Below are positions 33,576 to 42,501 of a stretch of DNA of 64,000 nt, in pieces. The stretch lies in NCBI GenBank assembly GCA_000620185.1, contig JHVO01000005.1:1-64000 (forward strand), in the 5' to 3' direction. Position numbers and translations under genes: made by a program. The first letter of the stretch is position 1. Each line of letters opens with the position of its first letter. This DNA comes from Geodermatophilaceae bacterium URHB0062 (lineage in GTDB: Bacteria > Actinomycetota > Actinomycetes > Mycobacteriales > Geodermatophilaceae). The notes beneath the pieces are model-generated. The model saw nothing but the letters and a program-made list of their open reading frames with translations. It did no database searches and was not told the origin of the DNA.

Positions 33576-34061
33576 GTGGCGCCAGTCGATGCGATCGCCG
33601 CAGCGGTTGCCACCTCACGGGTAGTCACACAACTGTCCGACCAGACACTTCCTGCACGTCTTGCTCAGGCAACACAGGCGTGCCGGGGACAACGTGCTGC
33701 CAGCATCTACTTTGCTGCAGTGACGACTACGCAGCGCCGCGCATACCGCGACTACACGGCCGACGGCAAGTACTGGACCGTGCGCAAGTACGGGGCCACG
33801 TACTGGGTTGTCCTCATCGATCCCTCCTCAGGGTCTTATGTCTGGGACCAGGTCTGGGGCGGCTATGCGACGGCAGGGGGAGCGGGCGGAGCGGCTGCCC
33901 AACTGGCCTACAACCAGGGCCAGGCAGACGCACGCAGGAAGCTCGCAGAGTCGCTGCACGTGGCGCTCGATGACGTTGGGCTCGGTCTTCCGACGCCGCC
34001 CCCGGCGCCTGTGCCGGCGTCTTCGGCGCCTGAGCCGACAGTCGTTAGCGAAGAGGAGTAG
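33576..34061 (+). CDS. Hypothetical protein, divergent from the DISARM-like operon
   Basis: The 161-residue frame begins at GTG 33576. It has a compact core with many aromatic residues (YTADGKYWTVRKYGATYWVV), a Gly/Ala-rich stretch (GGAGGAAAQLAYNQGQADAR) and a Pro-rich acidic tail ending EEE. No signal peptide or family is recognised. It lies 54 bp from the start of the large helicase gene, so both probably share a divergent promoter region. Confidence 0.55.
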   Translation: MAPVDAIAAAVATSRVVTQLSDQTLPARLAQATQACRGQRAASIYFAAVTTTQRRAYRDYTADGKYWTVRKYGATYWVVLIDPSSGSYVWDQVWGGYATAGGAGGAAAQLAYNQGQADARRKLAESLHVALDDVGLGLPTPPPAPVPASSAPEPTVVSEEE

Positions 34062-34300
34062 CACAGCGCAAATGGCCTTCTCCGCTCATGCGTCGGGGTT
34101 CCGTGCCGCCGTGGTTCCCCCGACCCGGCCGAAGCGTGGAGCAGACGCGACGTCCTGTGGCATCAGCGGCCGGATTCGGCACCTTCCGACGGTCAGTTGC
34201 CGAACGCCTGGCCTGGGCTACGCCGGCGAGCTCGTCGTAGTGTCGTCGTGACGCGCACTAGACCGATCGGGCGACCGCAGAGCGGACCGGCAGAGGCCTC

Positions 34301-35581
34301 GTGAACTTCCCGCCGGGAGACGTGCTCGCCTCGGACATGCTGTTCTACCGGCTCCGGGCCCTGGTCTCGGACCTTCAGGCGCTGCTGGACCCGCTCAGGC
34401 TCAAAGCCGAGGTGACGCACCACCCTCAGCCCCTGCTCCAGTACATCTCGATCCCGCTGCCAGCCGGCGGCCAGGTCATGCTGTATTTCGACCGCATTGG
34501 CGCCTGGATCGTCGTGCGTCCGCTCGGAGCGCACGAGCCGGGCGAACTGACCGCGTGGCCGTTGGAGACTCCGGACGGGACGCTTATCGACGTCGCCGCG
34601 GAGGCGGCCCGGGCGAGCATCGAGCAGCGCCCACTGCTCAGCCCCTACCGCTGGGGCCGGGCCGAGCACTCCTTCATCACCAAGCTCGCGGACGCCCTCG
34701 TCGCGCTCGGCGTGCCCGCCGGGGACATCCACGTCCCCCGGGCGCTCACGCTGGAGGGCGACAGGCTGGTCAGGGACGGCGGGCACTCGGAGAGGCTGGT
34801 GCTGCAGGAGGAGATGGGAGAGGCGCAGGTCGAGGTCGCGCTTAGGCCCGGGCTCGGTTGGACCGCCGACTTGGAGGTCCACGACGATCCTGGGTCCCGG
34901 GGACGGATGGACGTGCGGTTCGCCGTCCACCACGTCCGAGAGCCCAGGCCTGACATGCCCTTGAGCGAGCTGCCTGTCGACGACCTAGCTGGGCTGCTCC
35001 GAGAATGGACGGCCGCTGATCCCGAGACCCCCAACAAGTGGGGACGGCTCTGGCGGTACGCACCAACCCCGCGTCGCTCCGGACCCAATTGTGGGGACCC
35101 CGACGACCACTGCGCTCTAGCGAGCTGGTTCCGGTGGTGCGGCTTCACGGATGTTCAACCGCAGAAGGTCGGCAGAAGCGTCCAGCTCAGCGGCAAACAC
35201 CTGCTGGTCCACCTGCACTCGGCTGCGTCGACCGCGGGGCTCTCCGTTGTCCAGCGCGTGCAGGGCCAGGCCAGCGTGACCGCCAGCCGTGCTGCGGTGC
35301 TGTCCCAGGTGGGATTCACCCGCCAAGCAGACCGCTGGGCCGACGACGCCGGCGTTGCCCTGTTCTGGCTCGACCGCGGCTCCGTTCCCCGACCGGCCAA
35401 CGAGGCGGCGGCGCACCTGATGCCTGAGCCAGGGGAGATACTCCCGTTGGAGTGTACGGACTCCGCCTGCAAGCACTTGGGTTGCGTACTTGACCAAGGG
35501 GAGTGCCCCACGGACATCGGCAGCAAGTGGTCCGACCCCCATTCCTACCTATGGCGGCAGGTGGAAGCTCCGAGCGAGTAG
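34301..35581 (+). CDS. Protein with an Mrr-like restriction fold, catalytic Lys apparently lost
   Basis: The 426-residue protein has an unrecognised N-terminal two thirds, possibly a double alpha/beta domain similar to type III secretion chaperone-like folds (MLYFDRIGAWIVVRPL). The C-terminal part (about 285-375) resembles the Mrr restriction core: GFTDVQPQKVGRSVQLSGKH, then VQRVQG, then TASRAAVLSQVGFTRQADRW and VALFWLD. In active Mrr proteins the strand after the acidic residue reads (E/Q)-x-K; here it is VHLHSA, so the metal-binding lysine is missing. Two late Cys pairs (CTDSACKHLGC) may bind zinc. It may sense or bind DNA without cutting. Confidence 0.6.
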   Translation: MNFPPGDVLASDMLFYRLRALVSDLQALLDPLRLKAEVTHHPQPLLQYISIPLPAGGQVMLYFDRIGAWIVVRPLGAHEPGELTAWPLETPDGTLIDVAAEAARASIEQRPLLSPYRWGRAEHSFITKLADALVALGVPAGDIHVPRALTLEGDRLVRDGGHSERLVLQEEMGEAQVEVALRPGLGWTADLEVHDDPGSRGRMDVRFAVHHVREPRPDMPLSELPVDDLAGLLREWTAADPETPNKWGRLWRYAPTPRRSGPNCGDPDDHCALASWFRWCGFTDVQPQKVGRSVQLSGKHLLVHLHSAASTAGLSVVQRVQGQASVTASRAAVLSQVGFTRQADRWADDAGVALFWLDRGSVPRPANEAAAHLMPEPGEILPLECTDSACKHLGCVLDQGECPTDIGSKWSDPHSYLWRQVEAPSE

Positions 35582-36101
35582 GAACGGCGCTGGAAATACC
35601 CGGTTCCATCGACTTGTCCTGAAGTCTCGAGAACGAGTCGACCTTCGTCGGACATGGCCGATTTCGCTTGAGTACTTGTCTAAGAGCGGCAGAGCGGCAG
35701 GGGGTCGAGGACGACTGCGTGGCTCGGATATCGTCGGACGCACCGCACCCACCCCCAGTCGCTTCGGTTCACGCGGGCCCTGGGATCAGGGGAGCCGGTC
35801 TGGACACGCAGTTCCTGGACGAGACCAGTGGCCGGCGCCGATCCCGGTTCCTCGTCGCCCCCGACGAGGAGGTTACGGCTCCCTTCACGGGTCGCCGCTG
35901 GACGATCGGCGCTGCCTGGACCACCGCGGTCGTGGGTGAGCAGTGCTGAACGACCAGCGCGTCGAGGCCACGGGCGGAGGTGTCACCGCCTGACCTCGGC
36001 CCTGCAGTCGACCCGCCCGAGTCACCCCCGCTGGCTCGTGCGACCGAGAGTCCACCGGCGGGCGGGACCAGCTCCATGAGGACGCGACCTTAGCGGCGAG
36101 C
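35582..36101. other. Interval without a convincing gene
   Basis: About 520 bp contain several short open frames on both strands, none with a good start site, codon pattern or recognisable sequence. Probably remnants or spacer. Confidence 0.4.
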
Positions 36102-36392
36102 GTGAGGATGGTCTGGCTGGTGAACACACAGACAAGCAAGACCGAGTCCACCACCGTCGTCGACGAGCCCTACGAGGTTGTGCTGGAGGCGGCCCTGGAC
36201 CGCTTCGAAGACACCAAGTTCACGGTCAGGCAGCACGTCGTCCTGGGTGATCGCATCGTCGTGGCCTCCGCGAGCGGGGACGGCTACTGGTACGTCCCCG
36301 CTGGCACGGCGCCGACCGGCGATGGCGCCCTGCCCAGAGCGGTGTTTCAGCCGGACAAGACGGCCTCGTTCACCTACTACGCCTGCCCCTGA
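36102..36392 (+). CDS. Small hypothetical protein (96 aa)
   Basis: The frame begins GTG-AGG-ATG at 36102, so translation may start at either codon. It encodes a regular alternating alpha/beta sequence (VVDEPYEVVLEAALDRFEDT, FTVRQHVVLGDRIVVASASG) of about 90 residues, consistent with a small globular domain. A strong hairpin follows eight bases after the stop, supporting a real transcription unit. No family is recognised. Confidence 0.55.
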   Translation: MRMVWLVNTQTSKTESTTVVDEPYEVVLEAALDRFEDTKFTVRQHVVLGDRIVVASASGDGYWYVPAGTAPTGDGALPRAVFQPDKTASFTYYACP

Positions 36393-36400
36393 CCACCAGC

Positions 36401-36438
36401 TCGCCGCGGCCGCCGGCGCAGGTCGGCGGCCGCGGCGA
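36401..36438 (+). terminator. Strong hairpin terminator candidate
   Basis: A perfect 15-bp inverted repeat (TCGCCGCGGCCGCCG at 36401-36415 and its complement at 36424-36438) with an 8-base loop follows the stop of the 96-residue gene by eight bases. There is no U-tract, as is usual in GC-rich actinobacteria. Confidence 0.65.
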
Positions 36439-36774
36439 CATTCATCGATCCGTAGGCCCGCGAGGCGCTGGACTGACCGTATGCGTCAAAGGAAGGCCTG
36501 CAGCGGCACCTTCCCGCAGCGTCACTGTCTGTCAGCTCGGGGATGAGGTCCCAGAGCATCCGATCCCACCGGCTGCCACCATCCGCGGCCTCACGCTCGG
36601 CGCGACCGCCGTGGCCCTGCTTGCCCTCTCCGCCCGCTCAGATTCCCGAGACCGCGGCTGCGGCTTCGACGTCGCTGACCGGTTCGGGCAGGCAGATCCA
36701 TCCGCCTCCCGGCGGCTCGTATCGAGTAGCTCCAGGGGGTGTTCCTCGAAACTATGGCGTCGCCGGATAAGCGC

Positions 36775-37293
36775 TCATCGCCCGAGAACTTCTTGAGTCA
36801 GCTCGAATGCAGCCTGCGTGGTGTATTTGATGTTATGCAGTGCATCCGTCATCGACTGCGGAGGCTTTCTGGTCGGCAGAAATGTCTCGGTCTTGGACCT
36901 CGGATGGGTTTGCAACCAGTGGTCGCTGGACTCGCCGTCTGATTCCTGCCAGCGCAACAATGCGTGCACAATTCGGTTGCGATCATCTCGGGCCCGATGG
37001 AATGGGTTCAACAGTCGACCGAACCGCTCGTCACCCGTTGCGGCAGCCGTGGCGATCACCGCGTCCATCTGGTTGGTGTACTTGATCAGCTCGTACGGGT
37101 CCCGCTTGGTGCCGGTGAGCGCGAGAGCGGCCTCGGTCATGCAGAGCTCGAGCAGAACAGTCTGGGAGGCGACCTCGCCGACGAGTGGGTAGAACCAGTC
37201 CGGCGGAGCGAGGTTCTCGAGGTAGGCCTCGTAGGCCGCCTGGTCTGCTGCGGCGGCCACAGGGTCGTAGGCAAGGGGATCGTCCTCGGGCAT
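36775..37293 (-). CDS. HEPN-like protein
   Basis: The 172-residue protein starts at ATG 37293 (MPEDDPLAYDP). It is all-helical in appearance and has a HEPN-type R-x4-H motif, RNRIVHALLRW, at about residues 107-117, preceded by a conserved-looking RLLNPFHRARDD. HEPN domains with this motif are often RNases in toxin or defence systems. No nucleotidyltransferase or other antitoxin partner is next to it. The longer frame upstream is Arg/Ser-rich and non-coding in appearance, so the internal start is preferred. Confidence 0.55.
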   Translation of the reverse strand: MPEDDPLAYDPVAAAADQAAYEAYLENLAPPDWFYPLVGEVASQTVLLELCMTEAALALTGTKRDPYELIKYTNQMDAVIATAAATGDERFGRLLNPFHRARDDRNRIVHALLRWQESDGESSDHWLQTHPRSKTETFLPTRKPPQSMTDALHNIKYTTQAAFELTQEVLGR

Positions 37294-37658
37294 CACCGGC
37301 TCATGGTGGCGCAACCCGATGGGGCGTTGGGTCTGCCTAGACGAACTCACGCAGCCGCGGGAGCACCGCGCCGAGTTCCTCGAAGCGCTGGGCCAGCCGC
37401 GGCGCAGCCAGGTCGCTTGGCCTTGGTTGAGCTGGCTGCCGTCGAGCATGTGGGACACGCGCTGGGGGTGCCCCTGCTCAAGATCGGCGGATCCGTCATC
37501 TGACCCGCAGGCCCGACCCTCCGGCACGGCGCTGCCGGATCCAGAGGTGGACGTGGTCGTCGGCGAACTCGACGTAGCGGGCGGCCGGGGGGCGCCCGCA
37601 GCCCCACCGGTGGTGGCGGGCTCCCCATCGCTCGCGCGGGCGGCTGCCGGGCCGCCGG
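37294..37658. other. Interval with possible gene remnants
   Basis: No complete gene is seen. One minus-strand frame ends with ARYVEFADDHVHLWIRQRR, which looks coding but has no start codon nearby. It may be the tail of a gene broken by recombination. Confidence 0.35.
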
Positions 37659-39395
37659 TCAGCCGCCGGCGAGCCGCTGCAGCCGGGTGGTCAGCGCGGT
37701 CCGCCGGTCGGCGTTGCCGTGCAGGTCCACGTACCGCTGCCCGAAGCCGGCCAGCAGTGTGTCGTCCAGCCGGCGCACGGCACCCGGGGGATAGCGGTAG
37801 TCCATCCGGGCGGTGATGCCGCTGTCGTCGGCCCCGCGCAGCACTTCGCCCAGCTCCACCAGGCTGGTTACGCCCAGTTCGAGCAGCAGGCCGGAGATCC
37901 AGGTGTAGTGGTCCGGGCGCGACCAGCCGGCGTCGGCGTACTGCCCGGCCAGGAACGCAGCCAGTTCCCGGGGCGCGATCCGAGGGTCGTCGGGGTCGAT
38001 GTCGTCGGCCTCGTCGCCGGGAACTGGTGCCCGGAGGCGCTCGCGGATCGCGGTGAACTCCTGATCGGCCAGCTCCAGCAACCCGGCGGCCAGGGTGAAC
38101 CGGCGGTCGAACTCGGAGGCGTGCTCGTCCGGCACCGTGCCCTTGTAGCGGATGTCGTGCTCGAACTCAGCCCAAGCGTGTTGCAGCACCGTGCGCACCT
38201 GCACCTGCACCACGCGCCCGACCAACTCCGGCAGCTCGGCCGTCCGACCCGGGTCCACGCCGATCAGCAGGTGCCGGCTGGAGTAACCGAACCGGCCCTG
38301 CTGCGCGGTCCGCCGCCCCATGTCGCGGTCGTCCATCACCCGCACCTGCGCGGCCAGCAGCTCGGCCACCGCCTCCACGTCGCTCTGCACGTAGGTGATC
38401 ACCCGCACGCCGATCTGGTCGGTGATCTCCCGCGCCGGGTCTGGATAGACAGGCACGCCGTTGACTGCACGAGCCGCCTTCTCCGCGAACGAGGCGATGG
38501 TCTTGGTCCGCCCGGTCACCGACAGGTAGTTGATCCCGGCGTCGTCGAGCAGCCCGGTGACGAGCGCGAGCGCCTGCGCCCCGGCGGCCAGGGTCTCGGG
38601 CCGGCCGTCGGCGTACGCCTGGATGGCCTGCTGCACCGGGTCGGGCGGGGGTGCGGCGACCCGGGGGCCGGGCTGCAGGTCCGGCGGCAGGGTCGGGGTC
38701 ACGATCGCGCCACCGGCCGCGTCGCCGTAGGTGGTCACCTCGTCCGGGCGCCGGACGGCGATCCATCCCACGTAGGCGCACACCACGGCGTCGACCTGGT
38801 CCTCCGCCACCCGCAGCTCGCTCTTGCGGGTGGCGCCCTGCACCTGCTGGCGCAGCGCGGCGAACGGTGCACCGAGCTCGAGCTCGACCACCGCGCCCAG
38901 CAGGTCGATGAGCAGTAGCAGCTCCGCGCGCATCTGCTCGAGCACCCGGCCCGGCTTGTTCTTGTACTTCAGTGTGCGGCCCAGCCGGAACAGCGCCACC
39001 GTCGCCGCGTGCGGGTAGACCTCGATCGCCCGGCGGTCGCGGCCCGAGCGGGGGTCGAGGTCCAGCCCCAGGCGCCGGCCGATCCGGCCGCCGCGGGTGT
39101 CGCCATCGGTAAATTCGGGTTTGCCGGTGTTCGTCGGGTGCGCCCCGGCCTGGAACCTGGCGAAGTCAGCGTTGAGCGCCCGCTCGGCGGCCCGGTTCCC
39201 GGTGGCGTTGGTGACCACCAGCGGGGCGTCGATCGCCACGATGCAGGGGCCGGCGGTGAACGGGGCCAGCGCGGTCTCGATCTGCTCGTCGGTGCGCGCC
39301 GCGCTGACGTGCACCAGCCGGCCGGCGTCGTCCAGCACGGCGAGGCCGGTGGGTTGCTTGAGCCCCCAGGCGAGGTCGATCCCGATGTGCTGCAC
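37659..39395 (-). CDS. DUF429 domain fused to a RelA/SpoT nucleotide pyrophosphokinase domain
   Basis: The protein is about 578 residues from GTG 39395 (VQHIGIDLAWG); a GTG eight codons earlier is also possible. Residues 1-230 match the DUF429 RNase-H-like fold (IGIDLAWGLKQPTG, IVAIDAPLVV, and acidic AEDQVDAVVCAYVGW). After a Pro-rich linker, residues about 275-440 resemble the RelA/SpoT synthetase domain: TGRTKTIASFAEK, DQIGVRVITYVQSD, RFGYSSRHLLIGV and QVRTVLQHAWAEFEHDIRYK. That domain makes (p)ppGpp or related alarmones; several stand-alone versions are growth-arresting toxins or phage-triggered defence effectors. The fusion suggests DUF429 senses or regulates, but this is inference. About 120 residues follow with no recognised domain. 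Confidence 0.8.
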   Translation of the reverse strand: MQHIGIDLAWGLKQPTGLAVLDDAGRLVHVSAARTDEQIETALAPFTAGPCIVAIDAPLVVTNATGNRAAERALNADFARFQAGAHPTNTGKPEFTDGDTRGGRIGRRLGLDLDPRSGRDRRAIEVYPHAATVALFRLGRTLKYKNKPGRVLEQMRAELLLLIDLLGAVVELELGAPFAALRQQVQGATRKSELRVAEDQVDAVVCAYVGWIAVRRPDEVTTYGDAAGGAIVTPTLPPDLQPGPRVAAPPPDPVQQAIQAYADGRPETLAAGAQALALVTGLLDDAGINYLSVTGRTKTIASFAEKAARAVNGVPVYPDPAREITDQIGVRVITYVQSDVEAVAELLAAQVRVMDDRDMGRRTAQQGRFGYSSRHLLIGVDPGRTAELPELVGRVVQVQVRTVLQHAWAEFEHDIRYKGTVPDEHASEFDRRFTLAAGLLELADQEFTAIRERLRAPVPGDEADDIDPDDPRIAPRELAAFLAGQYADAGWSRPDHYTWISGLLLELGVTSLVELGEVLRGADDSGITARMDYRYPPGAVRRLDDTLLAGFGQRYVDLHGNADRRTALTTRLQRLAGG

Positions 39396-39987
39396 GGGGT
39401 CAGCTTGCCCTGCCCGCACCTCGTCGGGGCTCGTCCTGCGGGATCTGCCCGGCGTGTGCGTGTGACGGTCTGCCCGAGGTCACTCGGCTGAGCGCCGTTC
39501 CTCTGGCCGGCCTGTTTTCCGGGTGGACGAACGCGAGGACACGGACCAGCTGCGCGGGACCGTCACGACACCGACTCGCCGCAGGCGTTGGTCCCGCCCG
39601 ACGCCCGTCCGCGGGCCGTCACCTGCTTGGTCGACGAGCGCCTGCAAGACGTGATCAGGCCGACGATCGCGAGGGAGCCGATGACCGCATCGCCGACCTG
39701 CACGTCGTCGCAGCGACGCGGATGCGCACCTGCCCGGTGCCGGCCCTGGGTGCTCGGAACAGCGGGCCATGCCGTCGCCGCCCGATGCCCCCGTAGCGCC
39801 GGATCATGTCTCGGTAAGCGGAAGGGGCCGCGCCCGCCGATGGCGGATGCGCGCGGGCTGCATCGCGCGCATGCGGGGGTCGTTCAGGTCAGTTGCGAGA
39901 CAGCCGGTGGTGAGTATGCAGAGATGAGTCGCCGCCTGGCCTAGGGCGGGAAGACGTGGCGGACGTCAGGGTGCTGCGTGCGGGAAA
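39396..39987. other. Interval without a gene except a quinone-oxidoreductase scar
   Basis: About 590 bp hold no convincing gene. The only recognised sequence is the short fragment at 39889-39915 that matches the 3' end of the repeated quinone-oxidoreductase fragments further right. Confidence 0.45.
39889..39915 (-). pseudogene. Scar of the quinone-oxidoreductase 5'-fragment repeat (3' end only)
   Basis: On the minus strand this 27-base piece reads THHRLSRN-stop and matches the end of the copy at 49562 at 23 of 27 bases. The rest of the unit is missing. It is the leftmost copy of the repeated fragment. Confidence 0.5.
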
Positions 39988-40956
39988 CTACTTCCATTGA
40001 TGAGGGTCGTTGGTCAACACGTATTCGCCCTGGTGCACGCCATCGAACCAGTAGTTGATCACCGCGACAGACGCAACGTGGTCGCCCGGTGAGTCGTCCG
40101 CGAGGCGGACTTCGTACTCCACGGATACTCCGGCTCGCGCGGCCTTAACGATGTCGCGTTCGACCGTCGCGAAGGCACTCACGTTCATGTTGGCGTTCTG
40201 GGCGAACAGGTTCGGTCCTGACGGGTAGCCACCCAAGCTAACCGCTCCCAAGTGTCCGCCAACGAGCTTCTCCGGGTGGTCAGTCGACTTTCCTTCGGCC
40301 TCATGGCCGACCGCGCGCTGGATCGAGTTATGGCGGGGAGCGTTGGGTGTGTACGTCGCGATGCCGCGCATGTAGGCGACGCCCCCACGCGCATCGGTCG
40401 CATAGACGTTCTTCCCGTAGGTGTACGCCGTGTTCGCCTTCAAGTCCGCTGGGCGCAGTGGAACTTCGAGGGTTAGCGGCTCGACTCGGTCGATCACTAA
40501 ATCGGCGGCCACTACGACCGGCAGAGTTGCGGCTGGTGGATGAGCCCCGTCGGGTGCGCCTGCCTGTCGCGCAGCCGACACTTGCTGGGCCGAGACCGAG
40601 TCAGCTTGCCCGAGGATTCTGATCTTGTTCTCAGCCTCGCGCTTGAGCGACTTGAGACTGCTTTCTAGGCTGCGAATTGTTTTCACCGCGGCGCCGCTCC
40701 GACGGGCTTCGTCGAGCGCCTTCGTCGCGGCTGCGACGGCCTGCTGCACCGCCGCCACCGATGTCGCTTGGCGGACGGTTCGGTGGGCGGACGTCAAGGA
40801 CTGGTTGGCCGAGCCTAGCTCGACCGGTAGCGCGGCAGTGGCGCGCGTGGAGTAGGACGCACGGGCGGGCTGCGTCGCCACCCGGTCGACGGCTGCGCTG
40901 GCAGACGTCACGCTCGGCTGACTGACGATGTCATTGGCCGTCTTGATACATGCCAC
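39988..40956 (-). CDS. Putative DNA/RNA nuclease toxin with coiled-coil N-terminus
   Basis: The 322-residue protein starts at GTG 40956 with a GGGGGG stretch upstream. Residues 1-130 are Ala/Ser-rich and helical (SVAAVQQAVAAATKALDEAR, SLESSLKSLKREAENK). The C-terminal 120 residues resemble the DNA/RNA non-specific endonuclease toxin domain: TPNAPRHNSIQRAVG, then LVGGHLGAVSLGGYPSGPNL (GGH in place of DRGH) and NANMNVSAFATVERD. There is no signal peptide or obvious secretion domain and no recognisable immunity gene beside it, so it could be an intracellular effector. It is divergent from the DEAH helicase operon. Confidence 0.65.
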   Translation of the reverse strand: MACIKTANDIVSQPSVTSASAAVDRVATQPARASYSTRATAALPVELGSANQSLTSAHRTVRQATSVAAVQQAVAAATKALDEARRSGAAVKTIRSLESSLKSLKREAENKIRILGQADSVSAQQVSAARQAGAPDGAHPPAATLPVVVAADLVIDRVEPLTLEVPLRPADLKANTAYTYGKNVYATDARGGVAYMRGIATYTPNAPRHNSIQRAVGHEAEGKSTDHPEKLVGGHLGAVSLGGYPSGPNLFAQNANMNVSAFATVERDIVKAARAGVSVEYEVRLADDSPGDHVASVAVINYWFDGVHQGEYVLTNDPHQWK

Positions 40957-41028
40957 GGCTGAAGCCCCCCAAGCGCAAGTCCGTCGGCTAGGTTCCGCTC
41001 ACAGTAGGGCAGACCGGGGGGCGTAGGT

Positions 41029-42501
41029 ATGGGTCTTGAGCCGGCGGACGTGATCGCAGCAGCGCAAGCCGACGAAGCACTTGCGGAAGCCATGGTCGCA
41101 CTATGGCCCGCGGCAGTCAGAGATATGGCATTTGGGCCGAGCCACGGCTTTACACCTTGGGAGGCGGGGCTGCGACTGCTGTCGTCGGCCGTGATGCCGG
41201 CACCTGACTCGCTGATTCCGATCGCGCTCGTCGACGATCAATCGTTGGCTTGTGCGGTTGTCGCCTCATTAGATGGGGCCGGGCTTGGCGGGAACGTAGT
41301 GCGTTGGCATTTGGCCAGCGTTCCTCTCGCCGAGCAGGGTCGCCTGCTCGATGTTGACCCGTATCTGTATCTCGAGTCGCTTGCACAGGAGCTCGCCGCT
41401 CGCGATGCCGGATACCGTCTGATGACTGACAAGATCTTTCCCGACTACGACACCAAGTACCTCTCTGAAGGGCGCAAGCCGCGAGCTTTTGCAACGCGAC
41501 CCGTTCGGCTGGCGTGTCAAAACGTCGTAGCCGGGCTGGCTGCCTTCGCCCATGATTCGGCTTTTGATGGACTGAGCGTGGCGGCATGGCAGACCTGTGA
41601 GTTGTCACACGTCGCGACGCATGAAGCGAACCGTGCGATGACGGCGCTGCTGCTCTGCGAGGCGTTCCAGAGTGGCGGCACCATGGAGATTCGGTTCGAC
41701 CGAAGTGACTACGGCCCTCACCCTGAAGGGCGTGTGCCGGCCAGCCTGCGCCGTTACGCCCGGACCGTAGGGGTCTGGCTGTCGGACGGTGACGGCGCGG
41801 ATGCTTACATCACGCCGGCCGAGGCCAGAGACCTTTTCCTCGCCGTCACTCCGATGCCCGCCGATCTCCGCGACCGGGTGGACGCCGCCGTTGAGCAGGC
41901 TCACAGCTCCCCGGAGCGGCTTTGCTACACCCTCATGTCGCAAACCTGGCGCGAGATCGAGCTCGACTTTTTGCTGGCGGTGTCGGCCCGAGCACACAGC
42001 ATTCTGGTTGGCGGCGCCGAGGTTGAGGACCGCGGCGCGCGTCAGGCGGAATCGGACGTCGCGCGTTCGGCTGTCATGTTGGGGATGTTCTACCGACGCC
42101 TCGACAGCAAGGACGCAGCGACCGGGGATGGTACGGGCGTCCGCGTTCTTGAGGACAACCGCCACGGCGTGACGTGGCGGGTGGAGCCAACGAAGGGCGC
42201 GGTCACTTTCAGTGGCGTGCCACGATTGCCGGTTCCATGGCTTCCGCCGGGAAGCGGGCTTACGGCTCGCGACGGGCGGCTGACCGTCTTGCCGCGCGCT
42301 TTCGCAAGCGAGGAGCTCGTCACTCAAGTTCGCCACCTTGAGGCAGAAGGCACGGATGCCCTGGTGGTGATGCCGGCCGACTCCGAAACTGCGATCTTGG
42401 CGACCGCTGGCGTCACCGTGGCGACCTGTCCAGACCGCCTAGGCGAGATCGATTTGACCGTCGAAGCCCGTCTGACACGAGCGCGGGTGGCTAGGGCATG
42501 A
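41029..42501 (+). CDS. Unrecognised protein, first gene of the DEAH helicase operon
   Basis: The 490-residue protein from ATG 41029 has no family I recognise. The first 130 residues look like a mixed alpha/beta domain (HGFTPWEAGLRLLSS, LIPIALVDDQSLACAVVASL), and the middle is helical (LSHVATHEANRAMTALLLCE). Its stop overlaps the next gene by ATGA, so it is made together with it. Codon third positions are less GC-biased than in the flanking chromosome-like genes, consistent with acquisition by transfer. Its position suggests a sensor or adaptor for the helicase, but there is no direct evidence. Confidence 0.65.
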   Translation: MGLEPADVIAAAQADEALAEAMVALWPAAVRDMAFGPSHGFTPWEAGLRLLSSAVMPAPDSLIPIALVDDQSLACAVVASLDGAGLGGNVVRWHLASVPLAEQGRLLDVDPYLYLESLAQELAARDAGYRLMTDKIFPDYDTKYLSEGRKPRAFATRPVRLACQNVVAGLAAFAHDSAFDGLSVAAWQTCELSHVATHEANRAMTALLLCEAFQSGGTMEIRFDRSDYGPHPEGRVPASLRRYARTVGVWLSDGDGADAYITPAEARDLFLAVTPMPADLRDRVDAAVEQAHSSPERLCYTLMSQTWREIELDFLLAVSARAHSILVGGAEVEDRGARQAESDVARSAVMLGMFYRRLDSKDAATGDGTGVRVLEDNRHGVTWRVEPTKGAVTFSGVPRLPVPWLPPGSGLTARDGRLTVLPRAFASEELVTQVRHLEAEGTDALVVMPADSETAILATAGVTVATCPDRLGEIDLTVEARLTRARVARA

